Shown here: piece by piece, positions 1-8,896 of the stretch
Layout: each line of letters opens with the position of its first letter
Position numbering within the stretch: the first letter of the stretch is position 1
Made by a program: the position numbers and the translations under genes
Notes under the pieces: generated by a model
What the model was told of the DNA's origin: nothing
The model's database searches: none
Seen by the model: the letters and a program-made list of their open reading frames with translations, nothing else
Source of the DNA: Vibrio crassostreae
GTDB lineage: Bacteria; Pseudomonadota; Gammaproteobacteria; Enterobacterales; Vibrionaceae
DNA length: 64,000 bases
Assembly (NCBI RefSeq): GCF_024347415.1
Contig: NZ_AP025476.1
Coordinates: 62,001-126,000, forward strand
Reading direction: 5' to 3'

Positions 1-1
1 A

Positions 2-802
2 AACGATCACAAGCGTGTTAAAAACGCTAAGAACATCGATCTAGTAACGCTACCTGGTACTCGTATCATCACGTTCCAAATGAACCAAAACAGCAACGAA
101 GCTCTTAAAGATGTTCGCGTTCGTCAGGCGATTGTTCACGCAATCAACAACGAAGGTATCGTTAAGAAGATCATGAAAGGCTTCGCAACAGCTGCTGGTC
201 AGCAAAGCCCAACAGGCTACGCGGGTCACAACGAAGACCTAGTTCCTCGTTACGATCTGAAAAAAGCGAAAGAGCTGATGAAAGAAGCGGGCTACGAAGA
301 TGGCTTTACGCTAACTATGATGGCACCAAACAACCGTTACGTGAACGATGCGAAAGTAGCGCAAGCGTCTGCGGCAATGCTGTCTAAGATTGGTATCAAA
401 GTTGATCTTAAGACTATGCCTAAAGCACAGTACTGGCCTGAGTTTGACCTATGTTCAGCAGACATGATGATGATCGGCTGGCACTCAGATACTGAAGATT
501 CAGCTAACTTCAACGAGTTCCTAACTATGACTCGTAACGAAGAGACTGGCCGTGGTCAATACAACTGTTCTGGTTACTCAAACCCAGAAATGGATGCGAT
601 TGTAGAAGCTTCTAACACTGAAACTGACCCAGTTAAGCGTTCTAAAATGCTGAAAGGCGTTGAAGCAACTCTATACAACGACGCAGCATTCGTACCGCTA
701 CACTGGCAAAGTGAAGCGTGGGGCGCGAAGTCTAACGTAGGTGCAGCAGACGTAGTAAACCCAATGGTTATGCCTTACTTCGGCGACCTAGTTGTAAAAT
801 AA
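2..802 (+). CDS. Peptide-type ABC transporter substrate-binding protein, 3' part
   Basis: This is the C-terminal 266 residues of an extracellular solute-binding protein of family 5 (the DppA/OppA class), which captures peptides or similar ligands in the periplasm. The frame is open from the window edge through the ATG at 80, so the real start lies upstream. Family features seen are the VRQAIVHAINNEGIV helix, the KAKELMKEAGY segment followed by a beta strand, and the late VPLHWQSEAW stretch. The two permease genes downstream on the same strand indicate an uptake operon. The ligand cannot be read from this part; dipeptides, oligopeptides or chito-oligosaccharides are all possible for this family. 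Confidence 0.9.
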   Translation, partial: NDHKRVKNAKNIDLVTLPGTRIITFQMNQNSNEALKDVRVRQAIVHAINNEGIVKKIMKGFATAAGQQSPTGYAGHNEDLVPRYDLKKAKELMKEAGYEDGFTLTMMAPNNRYVNDAKVAQASAAMLSKIGIKVDLKTMPKAQYWPEFDLCSADMMMIGWHSDTEDSANFNEFLTMTRNEETGRGQYNCSGYSNPEMDAIVEASNTETDPVKRSKMLKGVEATLYNDAAFVPLHWQSEAWGAKSNVGAADVVNPMVMPYFGDLVVK

Positions 803-820
803 TCTAGCTTGCTAGAATCG

Positions 821-844
821 AGAGCCTGAAGCTTTTCAGGCTCT
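821..844 (+). promoter_or_regulatory. Intergenic hairpin after the binding-protein gene
   Basis: A perfect 10-bp inverted repeat (AGAGCCTGAA / TTCAGGCTCT) with a 4-nt loop lies 18 bp after the binding-protein stop. No T-run follows, so it is more likely an RNA-stabilising or attenuating hairpin than a full terminator. Such hairpins commonly keep binding-protein mRNA in excess over permease mRNA; that role is inferred here. Confidence 0.6.
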
Positions 845-980
845 CAAATTATTAAGAAATAGATTTAAGTTTCGGTATTTGGTCTTCCTTCAGTCTGGCT
901 AAATACCTTTTTTAAGACTGAATTTTGTTATCTAGTCGCGGATTTCGACTAGATAGTCATGGATAGATAAGGGGCAAGGA

Positions 981-1958
981 ATGGTTACGTTTCTGGTCAA
1001 GCGCCTGTTTCAGGCACTGATAGTGATGTTTGTGATCAGTTTGGTGGCGTTTGCCATTCAGGATAACCTGGGCGACCCGTTGCGTGAGTTAGTCGGTCAA
1101 TCTGTTTCAGAATCGGAGCGTCAAGCGCTGCGTGATGAACTCGGCTTAAATGATCCCTTCATTACAAAATACACTCGCTTTGTGGGCGCAGCTCTACAAG
1201 GTGATCTTGGTACTTCATATTTCTTTAAACGCCCAGCTGTGGACGTAATCTTAGATAAACTAGTCGCGACGCTTGAGCTTGTGTTCGGCGCTTCTCTGAT
1301 CATTGTTTGTCTGTCGATTCCACTTGGCGTTTATTCTGCAATACACCCAAAAAGCTTCTTCACTAAACTGGTGATGGCGGGCAGTAGTATCGGCATTTCT
1401 GTGCCTGTTTTCTTAACTGCAATCATGTTGATGTATGTATTCTCTATTGAGTTAGGCTGGCTGCCGTCGTTTGGACGTGGTGAGACCGCAAACTGGTTTG
1501 GTTGGGAGTCTGGCTTCTTAACGATAGATGGCCTTGCGCACTTAGTGCTGCCGAGTATTGCTCTAGCATCTATCATGCTGCCGCTATTCATTCGTCTAGT
1601 ACGTTCTGAAATGCTAGAGGTTCTTAGCTCTGAATACATCAAGTTTGGTAAAGCAAAAGGCCTAGCGCTGAACAAGATTTACTACCAACACGCTTTGAAA
1701 AACACAATGCTGCCAGTATTAACGGTAGGTGGTGTTCAAATCGGTACTATGGTGGCTTACACCATTCTTACTGAAACTGTATTCCAGTGGCCAGGCACCG
1801 GCTTCCTATTCCTTGAAGCGATTAACCGAGTGGATACACCACTGATTACCGCATACGTTATCTTCGTAGGTCTTATCTTCGTAGTAACGAACACCATTGT
1901 TGACTTGCTATACGGCATCATTAACCCAACAGTGAACATCACAGGGAAAGGAGCATAA
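981..1958 (+). CDS. Peptide-type ABC transporter permease, DppB-like
   Basis: This 325-residue inner-membrane permease matches the DppB/OppB family in length and layout. It has an N-terminal helix (VTFLVKRLFQALIVMFVISL), a periplasmic segment, then five more hydrophobic helices. The cytoplasmic EAA-type loop that docks the ATPase is visible as YIKFGKAKGLALNKIYYQHA around residues 219-238. It would form a heterodimer with the next gene product. It begins at ATG 981 behind a GGGGCAAGGA ribosome binding site and ends 2 bp before the next gene. It follows the binding-protein gene by 178 bp, across a hairpin. Confidence 0.92.
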   Translation: MVTFLVKRLFQALIVMFVISLVAFAIQDNLGDPLRELVGQSVSESERQALRDELGLNDPFITKYTRFVGAALQGDLGTSYFFKRPAVDVILDKLVATLELVFGASLIIVCLSIPLGVYSAIHPKSFFTKLVMAGSSIGISVPVFLTAIMLMYVFSIELGWLPSFGRGETANWFGWESGFLTIDGLAHLVLPSIALASIMLPLFIRLVRSEMLEVLSSEYIKFGKAKGLALNKIYYQHALKNTMLPVLTVGGVQIGTMVAYTILTETVFQWPGTGFLFLEAINRVDTPLITAYVIFVGLIFVVTNTIVDLLYGIINPTVNITGKGA

Positions 1959-1960
1959 TC

Positions 1961-2899
1961 ATGGAACAAACAACAACAGCTCCATCTCGTTGGGAGCGAT
2001 TCAAGCAGTCAGATATTCTGTACTACTTCTTACGCGACAAAGTGGCAATGGTCAGCTTTGCCATCTTTGCAGCCTTCTTAGTGATGGCACTCGCGGCACC
2101 GATTTTAGCGCCAACAGACCCGTATGACGTGACGTCTATCGACATCATGGATTCAGAGTTGCCACCATCTTGGATGGAAGACGGCGAAGAACGTTTCTTA
2201 CTGGGCACTGATGAGCAAGGTCGTGACATCCTATCGACCATGCTTTACGGCTCTCGTCTTTCATTGACGATTGGTTTCTTAGCGGTTGGCCTTCAGCTGA
2301 CTCTAGGTATCATCATTGGTCTGTCTGCGGGTTACTTCGGCGGTCGTATCGATAGCTTCCTGATGCGTTTTGCCGATGTTCAGCTTTCGTTCTCAACCAT
2401 GATGGTTGCGATCATTGTCTCGGCTATCTTTAAGGCAAGTTTCGGTAGTGACTTCTACGCGCAATATGCCGTTGTTATGCTGGTGGTGATCATCGGTATT
2501 GCCGAATGGCCACAGTATGCTCGTACTATTCGTGCGTCGGTATTGGCAGAGAAGAAGAAAGAGTACGTAGAAGCGGCGCGTGTGATGGGCTTCAGAGCAC
2601 CTCGCATCATGTTCCGTCATATTCTGCCTAACTGTTTATCGCCAATTTTGGTTATCTCAACGGTACAGGTGGCAAATGCCATCATGTCAGAGGCGGCACT
2701 TTCTTTCCTAGGTTTAGGTCTTCCGGTAGACCAACCGTCACTCGGTGCCCTGATCAGTACTGGTTTTAACTACATTTTCTCAGGAGCATGGTGGATCACG
2801 GCATTCCCAGGTGTGCTTTTGGTAACATTAGTTCTAGTTATTAACCTATTAGGCGACTGGTTACGTGACGTGTTTAACCCTAAAATTTATAAAGGGTGA
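1961..2899 (+). CDS. Peptide-type ABC transporter permease, DppC-like
   Basis: This 312-residue permease is of the DppC/OppC family. It has an N-terminal OppC_N helix (around residues 28-52), a periplasmic segment with the family pattern LLGTDEQGRDILS, and five C-terminal helices. The ATPase-docking loop EAARVMGFRAPRIMFRHILP is seen around residues 204-223. It starts 2 bp after the DppB-like gene (AAAGGAG ribosome binding site), so the pair is translationally linked. A strong terminator follows at once, so no ATPase subunit is encoded downstream. The ATPases must lie upstream of the window or be shared with another system. Confidence 0.92.
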   Translation: MEQTTTAPSRWERFKQSDILYYFLRDKVAMVSFAIFAAFLVMALAAPILAPTDPYDVTSIDIMDSELPPSWMEDGEERFLLGTDEQGRDILSTMLYGSRLSLTIGFLAVGLQLTLGIIIGLSAGYFGGRIDSFLMRFADVQLSFSTMMVAIIVSAIFKASFGSDFYAQYAVVMLVVIIGIAEWPQYARTIRASVLAEKKKEYVEAARVMGFRAPRIMFRHILPNCLSPILVISTVQVANAIMSEAALSFLGLGLPVDQPSLGALISTGFNYIFSGAWWITAFPGVLLVTLVLVINLLGDWLRDVFNPKIYKG

Positions 2900-2940
2900 T
2901 AGCGCGGTTTGATTTTTAGAAAAAAAAGTCACTAAACTAA

Positions 2941-2969
2941 GAGCCGTAAGCAATTACGGCTCTTTTTTT
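2941..2969 (+). terminator. Intrinsic terminator of the ABC operon
   Basis: A perfect 9-bp stem, GAGCCGTAA / TTACGGCTC, with loop GCAA is followed by seven T residues. It closes the permease operon 41 bp after the stop codon. Confidence 0.9.
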
Positions 2970-3077
2970 GCTTAATGGATCTGGAACTTAGTATCATTGA
3001 TACTGTCAATAATACTTAAAATGGAATTCATGTTTTATCGACATTGATTCGGTAATAATTAACCCGTAAGGGTTTAA

Positions 3078-4055
3078 GTGGTGGTTATGAAATTGACAAT
3101 GAATGCTGTATGTCGTGCTGTGATGAGAAATTATCGTATGGGGCTTATCGCTGCATCCCTTTTGGTATCGAGCCAAGTTAGTGCAGAATCGGTTCTATGT
3201 GATGCCACTCAGGCAAGCACCAATCAATTACCACAGCTAGAGCAGTCATGTCCGATTGGTAAAGGTGTTTGGGGCAGTAAGGCACCTAGACGTCATTCAG
3301 ATAACGAGTTGTTCTGGGTTCAATGTGGCTTGCTGAACAAGCCTTTGTCACTGAGCCGTGCAAAACCTCTTTATGAAAAGATCTCGACTAATGTTTGGAT
3401 GAAGCCTGAAGGAAGTGATTACCGTTGCTTAATCGGCCCTTACTCTACCTTCTCTGATGCGAGAAAAGACTTAGCTCAGGTACGTAAGGTTCCTGGTTAC
3501 GGTGAAGCCTTTATTCGTATGGTGGATAAGTCGAAAACTTCATCACAACCTATCGTTGCAAAAACGGCAGAACCAAAAACGGTGAAGCCTAAGGCTCCTG
3601 TAAAACCAAAAGTAGAAGCTAAACCTGTATCGAAACCTGTGGCTGCCAAGCAAGCGGCTGTGGTGACGAGCGCTGCTGCTATTCAGACGCTACCAAGTGG
3701 TAACGCGAGATCAGATAATGATCTAGAGATCGAGATTCGCGTGAAAGCAGACGTAGCGGGTAGCCAATATGCGATACCTTACCTTCTAGATCATCAACAA
3801 CAGTTCTACATGGAGCAAGGTAAGCCTTGGAGTCGCCTAGATTACGCCAGTGCTGAGTTAGTGTGTAAGCAGGTCAACATGAAGCTGATGACTGAAAAGC
3901 AATGGCAGAGTATCTTAGGGTCTAAGGTAATGGAGAAACAGAACTGGCCAATGCACCTACCTTATTGGGGCGCAGATAAGAAAGGTCTGTTTACCAACGG
4001 TAACGTCAACCAATTGAAAGGTTCTTCATTGCTTAATGTGATGTGCGTTAAGTAA
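3078..4055 (+). CDS. Secreted SPOR-like domain protein
   Basis: A protein of about 325 residues with a signal peptide (hydrophobic run ending VSSQVSA, cleavage near residue 36). A SPOR-like region follows around residues 78-150 (FWVQCGLL... YRCLIGPYSTFSDARKDL). Next comes a Lys/Pro/Ala-rich linker at roughly 155-205 and a C-terminal globular domain around 215-325 with two cysteines. SPOR domains bind septal peptidoglycan with stripped stem peptides, so an envelope or division-site role is plausible, but the function is unknown. GTG 3078 is taken as start because AAGGG sits 5 nt upstream; ATG 3087 in the same frame is the alternative. It stands alone between terminators. Confidence 0.75.
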   Translation: MVVMKLTMNAVCRAVMRNYRMGLIAASLLVSSQVSAESVLCDATQASTNQLPQLEQSCPIGKGVWGSKAPRRHSDNELFWVQCGLLNKPLSLSRAKPLYEKISTNVWMKPEGSDYRCLIGPYSTFSDARKDLAQVRKVPGYGEAFIRMVDKSKTSSQPIVAKTAEPKTVKPKAPVKPKVEAKPVSKPVAAKQAAVVTSAAAIQTLPSGNARSDNDLEIEIRVKADVAGSQYAIPYLLDHQQQFYMEQGKPWSRLDYASAELVCKQVNMKLMTEKQWQSILGSKVMEKQNWPMHLPYWGADKKGLFTNGNVNQLKGSSLLNVMCVK

Positions 4056-4080
4056 CGACGACCGTTACCAAACCAAATAA

Positions 4081-4108
4081 GCCTCAGCCATTGCTGGGGC
4101 TTTGTTGT
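4081..4108 (+). terminator. Terminator after the SPOR-like gene
   Basis: Stem GCCTCAGC / GCTGGGGC (one G-U pair), loop CATT, then TTTGTTGTTT. It lies 25 bp after the stop codon. Confidence 0.75.
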
Positions 4109-4253
4109 TTATACCCCCTTCTTTTTCAACATAGGTTTGACTTATAGACTCTCGTTCTTCAAGACGAATTTGATTAAAAATCGCTAAAAATTGTTCAAAT
4201 AGCACGGTTGATGCGTAGAAAACCATAACTCAAGCAATAAGGTGATTGAGATT

Positions 4254-5495
4254 ATGAGTTTAAAAAAACGATTAGAAGACGTGGCTCCACGCTTTGAAGC
4301 CGGAGGGAAGTACGAAAAGCTCTACCCAGTGTATGAGGCTTTCGCGACAATATTTTATACACCCGGCAACGTAAACCGCGGCATAACCCATGTTCGTGAC
4401 AGCATTGACTTAAAGCGCATCATGATTCTGGTGTGGTTGGCGACCTTCCCGGCAATGTTCTGGGGGATGTATAACGTTGGGCACCAAAGCATCCTCGCAT
4501 TAACCTCCAGCTATCAACTTAACGAACTTGCTTCTGTTATTGAAAGCAGCTGGCGTCTGTCGTGGGCATTTGGTGATGCGCAGTCATTGATGGCAAGTGG
4601 CTGGGCAAGTCAGATGCTGCTTGGTGCACTCTATTTCCTACCCGTTTATGCCACGGTGTTTGTGGTAGGTGGCTTCTGGGAGGTACTGTTTGCTGTCGTT
4701 CGCAAGCACGAAGTTAATGAAGGCTTCTTTGTTAGCTCGGTGCTGTTTGCACTCATCCTCCCGCCAACCATCCCGCTTTGGCAAGCTGCATTAGGTATCA
4801 CCTTTGGTATCGTTGTCGCCAAAGAGCTGTTCGGTGGTACAGGGCGAAACTTCCTTAATCCTGCGCTGGCAGGTCGGGCATTCCTTTACTTCGCTTATCC
4901 TGCCAACATGTCGGGTGGGTTGGTATGGGTTGCCGCTGACGGCTATTCAGGAGCGACCCCACTGAGCCAATGGTATGAAGGCGGCAGCACGTCACTCATC
5001 AATAACATGACTGGCGAGGCGATCACTTGGATGGATGCCTTTGTTGGTAATATTCCTGGTTCGATGGGTGAGGTGTCGTCACTACTAATCATGCTGACGG
5101 GGTTGATTCTGATAGCGATGAAGATAGCTTCTTGGCGCATTGTCGCCGGTGTGATTGTCGGTCTCGTTGTGACATCTAGCTTGATGAATTGGATAGGGTC
5201 AGAAACCAACTCGATGTTTTCGATGCCGTTCTACTGGCACTTTGTGTTGGGTGGTGTAGCGTTTGGTACCTTCTTCATGGCGACAGACCCTGTATCTGCC
5301 GCGTTTACCAATCAGAGTAAATGGGCCTATGGCATTTTGATTGGTGTGATGACGGTTGGTATCAGAGTGCTCAATCCAGCCTACCCTGAGGGTATCATGC
5401 TGGCTATCTTGTTCGCCAACTTGTTCGCTCCGCTGTTCGACTTTGTAGTGAAAGAGCAGAACATCAAACGAAGACTGAAACGGACATCGCGCTGA
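4254..5495 (+). CDS. Stand-alone NqrB paralogue (covalent-FMN membrane subunit family)
   Basis: A 413-residue integral membrane protein, colinear over its full length with NqrB of the Na+-translocating NADH:quinone reductase. Conserved segments include VRDSVDLKRIM-like [50 protein letters not shown] and [20 protein letters not shown]. The FMN-attachment motif [12 protein letters not shown] is intact, with the acceptor Thr at residue 235. ATG 4254 is chosen over GTG 4242 because AAGGTGA lies 8 nt upstream and the N-terminus then matches NqrB (SLKKRLEDV). None of nqrA, C, D, E or F is adjacent, which is unusual because nqrB is normally the second gene of a six-gene operon. It may be a spare subunit or a separate flavoprotein; RnfD is a more distant relative and fits less well. 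Confidence 0.9.
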   Translation: MSLKKRLEDVAPRFEAGGKYEKLYPVYEAFATIFYTPGNVNRGITHVRDSIDLKRIMILVWLATFPAMFWGMYNVGHQSILALTSSYQLNELASVIESSWRLSWAFGDAQSLMASGWASQMLLGALYFLPVYATVFVVGGFWEVLFAVVRKHEVNEGFFVSSVLFALILPPTIPLWQAALGITFGIVVAKELFGGTGRNFLNPALAGRAFLYFAYPANMSGGLVWVAADGYSGATPLSQWYEGGSTSLINNMTGEAITWMDAFVGNIPGSMGEVSSLLIMLTGLILIAMKIASWRIVAGVIVGLVVTSSLMNWIGSETNSMFSMPFYWHFVLGGVAFGTFFMATDPVSAAFTNQSKWAYGILIGVMTVGIRVLNPAYPEGIMLAILFANLFAPLFDFVVKEQNIKRRLKRTSR

Positions 5496-5530
5496 TCTAA
5501 GTGATTAAAAGGGAAAGTGACTCCCATAAG

Positions 5531-5565
5531 AAAGGCTTGCATTGATGCAAGCCTTTCAATTTTTA
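5531..5565. terminator. Bidirectional terminator between convergent genes
   Basis: A 12-bp perfect inverted repeat (AAAGGCTTGCAT / ATGCAAGCCTTT) followed by CAATTTTT. It separates the NqrB-like gene (plus) from the DUF6482 gene (minus). Confidence 0.8.
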
Positions 5566-5587
5566 TCGCGATTGATTTGAGGTTGAT

Positions 5588-5839
5588 TTAACTCCATTTC
5601 AAATCAATCTCGAAAGGTTGTGTACTACCACAGTGTTCACCGCACATCTCGTCGTAAGCACTGTTATGAACCAGCATAGCTGATGCTACACCTTGGTCGC
5701 TAAAGTGATCGCGTGCTTGGTTAACACTCAAAAACTTCATAGGATGATGGTGGTCGTCTTTGATTAACTGCTTTTGCTCGCCAATAACTTGGTAAGCCAA
5801 GTAGATCCCGCCTTCAAATGATTCAATTAGTAGATTCAT
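5588..5839 (-). CDS. Small DUF6482-type protein
   Basis: An 83-residue soluble protein with no signal peptide or membrane helix. It resembles the short DUF6482 proteins found in vibrios; the function is unknown. Visible features are the N-terminal MNLLIESFEGGIYLAYQV strand pair (a possible small beta fold), a His cluster DDHHHP near residue 29, and a CGEHCG motif near the C-terminus that could bind metal. The ATG at 5839 is preceded by a GAGCTC ribosome binding site. It follows the large lipoprotein gene on the same strand, but a strong terminator lies between them, so it probably has its own promoter. Confidence 0.7.
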   Translation of the reverse strand: MNLLIESFEGGIYLAYQVIGEQKQLIKDDHHHPMKFLSVNQARDHFSDQGVASAMLVHNSAYDEMCGEHCGSTQPFEIDLKWS

Positions 5840-5913
5840 AATGAGCTCCGCTCTTTCTATGTTAGTTTGACTTTTCTACGCAGGGCTTCGGATGAAGGTT
5901 CATATGTTACATA

Positions 5914-5945
5914 TAAAAAAGCCTTGTCGAGAACGACAAGGCTTT
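5914..5945 (-). terminator. Terminator of the lipoprotein gene
   Basis: On the minus strand, stem GCCTTGTCG / CGACAAGGC with a 4-nt loop is followed by TTTTTTATAT. It lies 36 bp after the stop of the 931-residue lipoprotein gene. Confidence 0.85.
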
Positions 5946-5980
5946 CGTATTGGCTAAGTTGTGTTTCCAACGTATTCTAT

Positions 5981-8776
5981 TTATCTTGCAAAACTAAACA
6001 GAATGTCAGTGAACTTACCACGTTGCTCTTCTTTTACTTCACCATATAGAGTTCTAATACCGCCAGTGATTGGTGTGGTAGAAGTAAAATCGACACTACA
6101 AGTGTTATTTTCCGCAGAATCAAAGTACTGCACTTCCCAGGAAAATGGTGTTCCTGACATTGAGTACACGTTGAATGTATAGTTTGCTTTTACTTCTTCA
6201 CAGCTCATTTTAAGGTAAATGTCTGCATCAGATACACCACTCTCACACATGTTAGCATCAGTGCAATTGTCATCTACATCATTCATAGCAGCGTCAACAT
6301 CCATATCACTAATGTTGCCATTTTGGTCAATATAATGAAGAGTGCCTTCAACCCAAAGATCATCAACAACCCCATCTGTGATTCGTTGAGAGATTAAAGT
6401 GCTCACTTGTTTTGGATCAGTGTAAGCAGGATAAATGTCTTCAAAAGTCATACTTTGTACTTTGTAGTCTACCGAGTTATGGAAGGTCTCAGTATTTTGG
6501 AATACGAAGTAGTCTTGGTATTTTTGAGCGCTATAGCGAATGGTGAATGACTCATCACCATCGTCGACATTAAGCACATATCCTCCATTCTCATCGATAG
6601 TGTATGAACCAAGTGACTCAAAATTATTGTTATCAACCGGAGAAGACGAAACATTAATTTCAGGACAAGAAGCAAAACTATCTTTAGTTCGATTGTATGC
6701 GTAGAGTGTTTGTGTTGCTGAATCGAAATAACGAACTTCACAAGCTAAACCTGTACCTTGATCGCTATAGCTTTCTACTTCTGACTGATATAAATATTGG
6801 TCTTCGATAGTTGTTGCTGGAGGTGTAACTTCTCCTGGCTGAACGTTAGGCAATCTAAACGTTACCATTTCTGATTCAATATCATTTTCCTCACCACCAG
6901 AAAAGTTGATCCCCTGTGCGATATACAGAACAATATTATTGGTCTCTGATGTTGGGCGTCCACTTAATGTTACTAAGCCCGAGCTATCAACACTTACTGA
7001 GACTCCCGGAATCGGGTTGCTTGGCGCTTCATTATCATGTGGCGCATAGTGAGCGTAGTATTCAATATCGCCCGAAACCTTTGAGCTAAACAGATTTGCA
7101 ACGCTGAAAGCTTCTTCAAAGTCTTTACCAACAGTCAGCGACCATTGCGTCGTAATTTGTGCTTGTAAATCGGCTTCTAACTCTTCATTAATACTGATGC
7201 TGCCAGCTTGAACAGGAGGCGCGGTAAAGTTCGCTGGTGCAGACGCTAAGAAGGTGGAAGTGTGACCATCATCAGCATGAATGGTGAAGTTTACATTGTT
7301 GCTATTAACCTTTGTTGGGTAACCCGTTATGTGAATTACGCCAGATACTGAATCGTACTCAGATTTAAGACCAGGAACCGCACTGTCGATATTTGTTGTG
7401 TATGTTAGGTGAGAATCTTCACGATCTTCAAACAACGTATCTACTGGGATCTCTCCGGTAAACGGGGCACCTTGGATTAGATTCCATGTAGATACAATTT
7501 CAGTCTGGATTCGTGTTTCTTCCGCATCCACAACGCTTGGAGGTGTGTTGAGTAGATCAACATTGAATGAAAAAGTAGTAAGCAGTGTACTGGTTACTTT
7601 CGCATCTTCATCTTGTGTATCTTTGTCTTCAGCTTCAAACGTAATTGTGTAACTGCGTTGCGGATTCTCCAATGAGCCTGAACTTGATAGTGTTAACGTA
7701 GTACCAGTTTCGTCAAGCTCAGCAGTGATCTCTCCTTCTCCATCAATTTTAACGCTAGGCCTTACCGGAGTTAGAGCACCGTCTACTGAATACTTATCTT
7801 CAAAAAGATTGTTTGGTACTTCAATCGTTTCTAAAACAGTATCTGTTTCGGTAATTTTGAGTGTATGGATCTGTTGTTGTATCGCTGATGCTGCTGATGG
7901 ATTAACTAACAGCTTGAAGTTGCGAATAGCGGTCTCAGGCTCTGTTGGATCAATGACTGGCCTGTCGTTTACCAAATTCTCATCGCCCATATTGTCTTCT
8001 GTAACGATTTCTTCTGATTTTTCAGTAGCTGTGTCCGTGATTACCTCAATTTGTTTTTCGTATTCTGAAGGGTTTTTCGCTTTTGACTCCGTAAGGATCT
8101 GCGCAGTTTTATGAAGTCGAGCACTTTGCAGATTGCTCTTAGAGTCTTCTACAAAGTCAGAGAAAAGATCAATAGGTGCTTCTTCTGTTCCACCAAGGTT
8201 GCTACTTACTGCTGACATAGCTGCTTCAAGTGTGCTGTTATTTTTGCGCATCTCGATAGCGACTAGATCGGTAATTGGAGATATAACGACACCTTCACTG
8301 TCATCAACCTTTGGTGTGAACAGTACGACAGCGTTGGACATAGGTTGGCCCGGAAGGTCCATATCTCTTGTATATAGGTCTAACAGTTTATCCAGTGATT
8401 TTGTATTGTCAGGAAGAGTACTCAGTTTCTGAGCCAGCTCTGGGGTTACATCACCAGGACGGAGTGTTTGTAAACCTAGGCTGTGTTTGACCTCTGTATT
8501 TCTCGGTAGTGTTAATTCACCGGTTTCATCTGTTAGACCGAACACAGTATCGATATCTAGATTCAGTTTCCCGTTGTCGTCCACATCAGCAAACACTACG
8601 GCGTTATGGAAGTAGCCATCAAAACCTTTTACGACAATGCTACTCGATTTATCACCTGAACCGCCGCTAGGGGGAGTTCCATCATTGTCAGGGGTATTGC
8701 TTGTATGGGGGCTATCACTCCCACAACCCGCTAAGCCTAGTGCCACTGCAGCCGCTAATAACGTTACCTTTTTCAT
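5981..8776 (-). CDS. Large lipoprotein with cadherin-like repeats
   Basis: A 931-residue predicted lipoprotein with signal peptide and lipobox LGLAGC (Cys18). A Ser/Gly/Asp-rich linker follows. An N-terminal module at roughly 46-170 has an EF-hand-like loop DVDDNGKLNLD and the motif VVISPITDLV. Residues about 290-660 form three beta-sandwich repeats of cadherin/dystroglycan type; the clearest has NTPPSV, DTLFEDRED, SHLTYT and IHITGYPT. The C-terminal 230 residues form an unrecognised domain with several Cys and acidic loops. It probably sits on the outer membrane surface. AAGGA is 6 nt before the ATG. The 120-bp gap to the upstream ECF sigma gene suggests it is that sigma factor's target. The function is unknown; adhesion or envelope sensing is a guess. 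Confidence 0.8.
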   Translation of the reverse strand: MKKVTLLAAAVALGLAGCGSDSPHTSNTPDNDGTPPSGGSGDKSSSIVVKGFDGYFHNAVVFADVDDNGKLNLDIDTVFGLTDETGELTLPRNTEVKHSLGLQTLRPGDVTPELAQKLSTLPDNTKSLDKLLDLYTRDMDLPGQPMSNAVVLFTPKVDDSEGVVISPITDLVAIEMRKNNSTLEAAMSAVSSNLGGTEEAPIDLFSDFVEDSKSNLQSARLHKTAQILTESKAKNPSEYEKQIEVITDTATEKSEEIVTEDNMGDENLVNDRPVIDPTEPETAIRNFKLLVNPSAASAIQQQIHTLKITETDTVLETIEVPNNLFEDKYSVDGALTPVRPSVKIDGEGEITAELDETGTTLTLSSSGSLENPQRSYTITFEAEDKDTQDEDAKVTSTLLTTFSFNVDLLNTPPSVVDAEETRIQTEIVSTWNLIQGAPFTGEIPVDTLFEDREDSHLTYTTNIDSAVPGLKSEYDSVSGVIHITGYPTKVNSNNVNFTIHADDGHTSTFLASAPANFTAPPVQAGSISINEELEADLQAQITTQWSLTVGKDFEEAFSVANLFSSKVSGDIEYYAHYAPHDNEAPSNPIPGVSVSVDSSGLVTLSGRPTSETNNIVLYIAQGINFSGGEENDIESEMVTFRLPNVQPGEVTPPATTIEDQYLYQSEVESYSDQGTGLACEVRYFDSATQTLYAYNRTKDSFASCPEINVSSSPVDNNNFESLGSYTIDENGGYVLNVDDGDESFTIRYSAQKYQDYFVFQNTETFHNSVDYKVQSMTFEDIYPAYTDPKQVSTLISQRITDGVVDDLWVEGTLHYIDQNGNISDMDVDAAMNDVDDNCTDANMCESGVSDADIYLKMSCEEVKANYTFNVYSMSGTPFSWEVQYFDSAENNTCSVDFTSTTPITGGIRTLYGEVKEEQRGKFTDILFSFAR

Positions 8777-8896
8777 TTTCTATCCTTACTCTGAAGAGTA
8801 ATTATTTTTAGGTTAATTAAGATCTGCGGCGTTTTTACCTTTCTAGAGTGGATTTCACAAGACACGAGATTTGAGTGAAATACCGTAAATTATTTT
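8777..8896 (-). promoter_or_regulatory. Probable ECF-dependent promoter region of the lipoprotein gene
   Basis: This 120-bp gap lies between the sigma-factor stop and the lipoprotein ATG. Read on the minus strand it has TTGTGAAAT at about 8854-8862, then CTCTAG and GGTAAAAACGCCG roughly 15-25 bp downstream, and no good -35/-10 pair for the main sigma factor. An ECF promoter is inferred from position only; the consensus for this sigma group is not known to me. Confidence 0.35.

Noticed and set aside
80..802. ATG at 80 as the start of the binding-protein gene
   Set aside because: The frame stays open to the window edge with family-like sequence, so the gene is truncated by the window and begins upstream.
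7725..8432. Two open frames opposite the lipoprotein gene
   Set aside because: They overlap a well-supported gene completely, have Ser/Val-rich low-complexity composition and lack ribosome binding sites.
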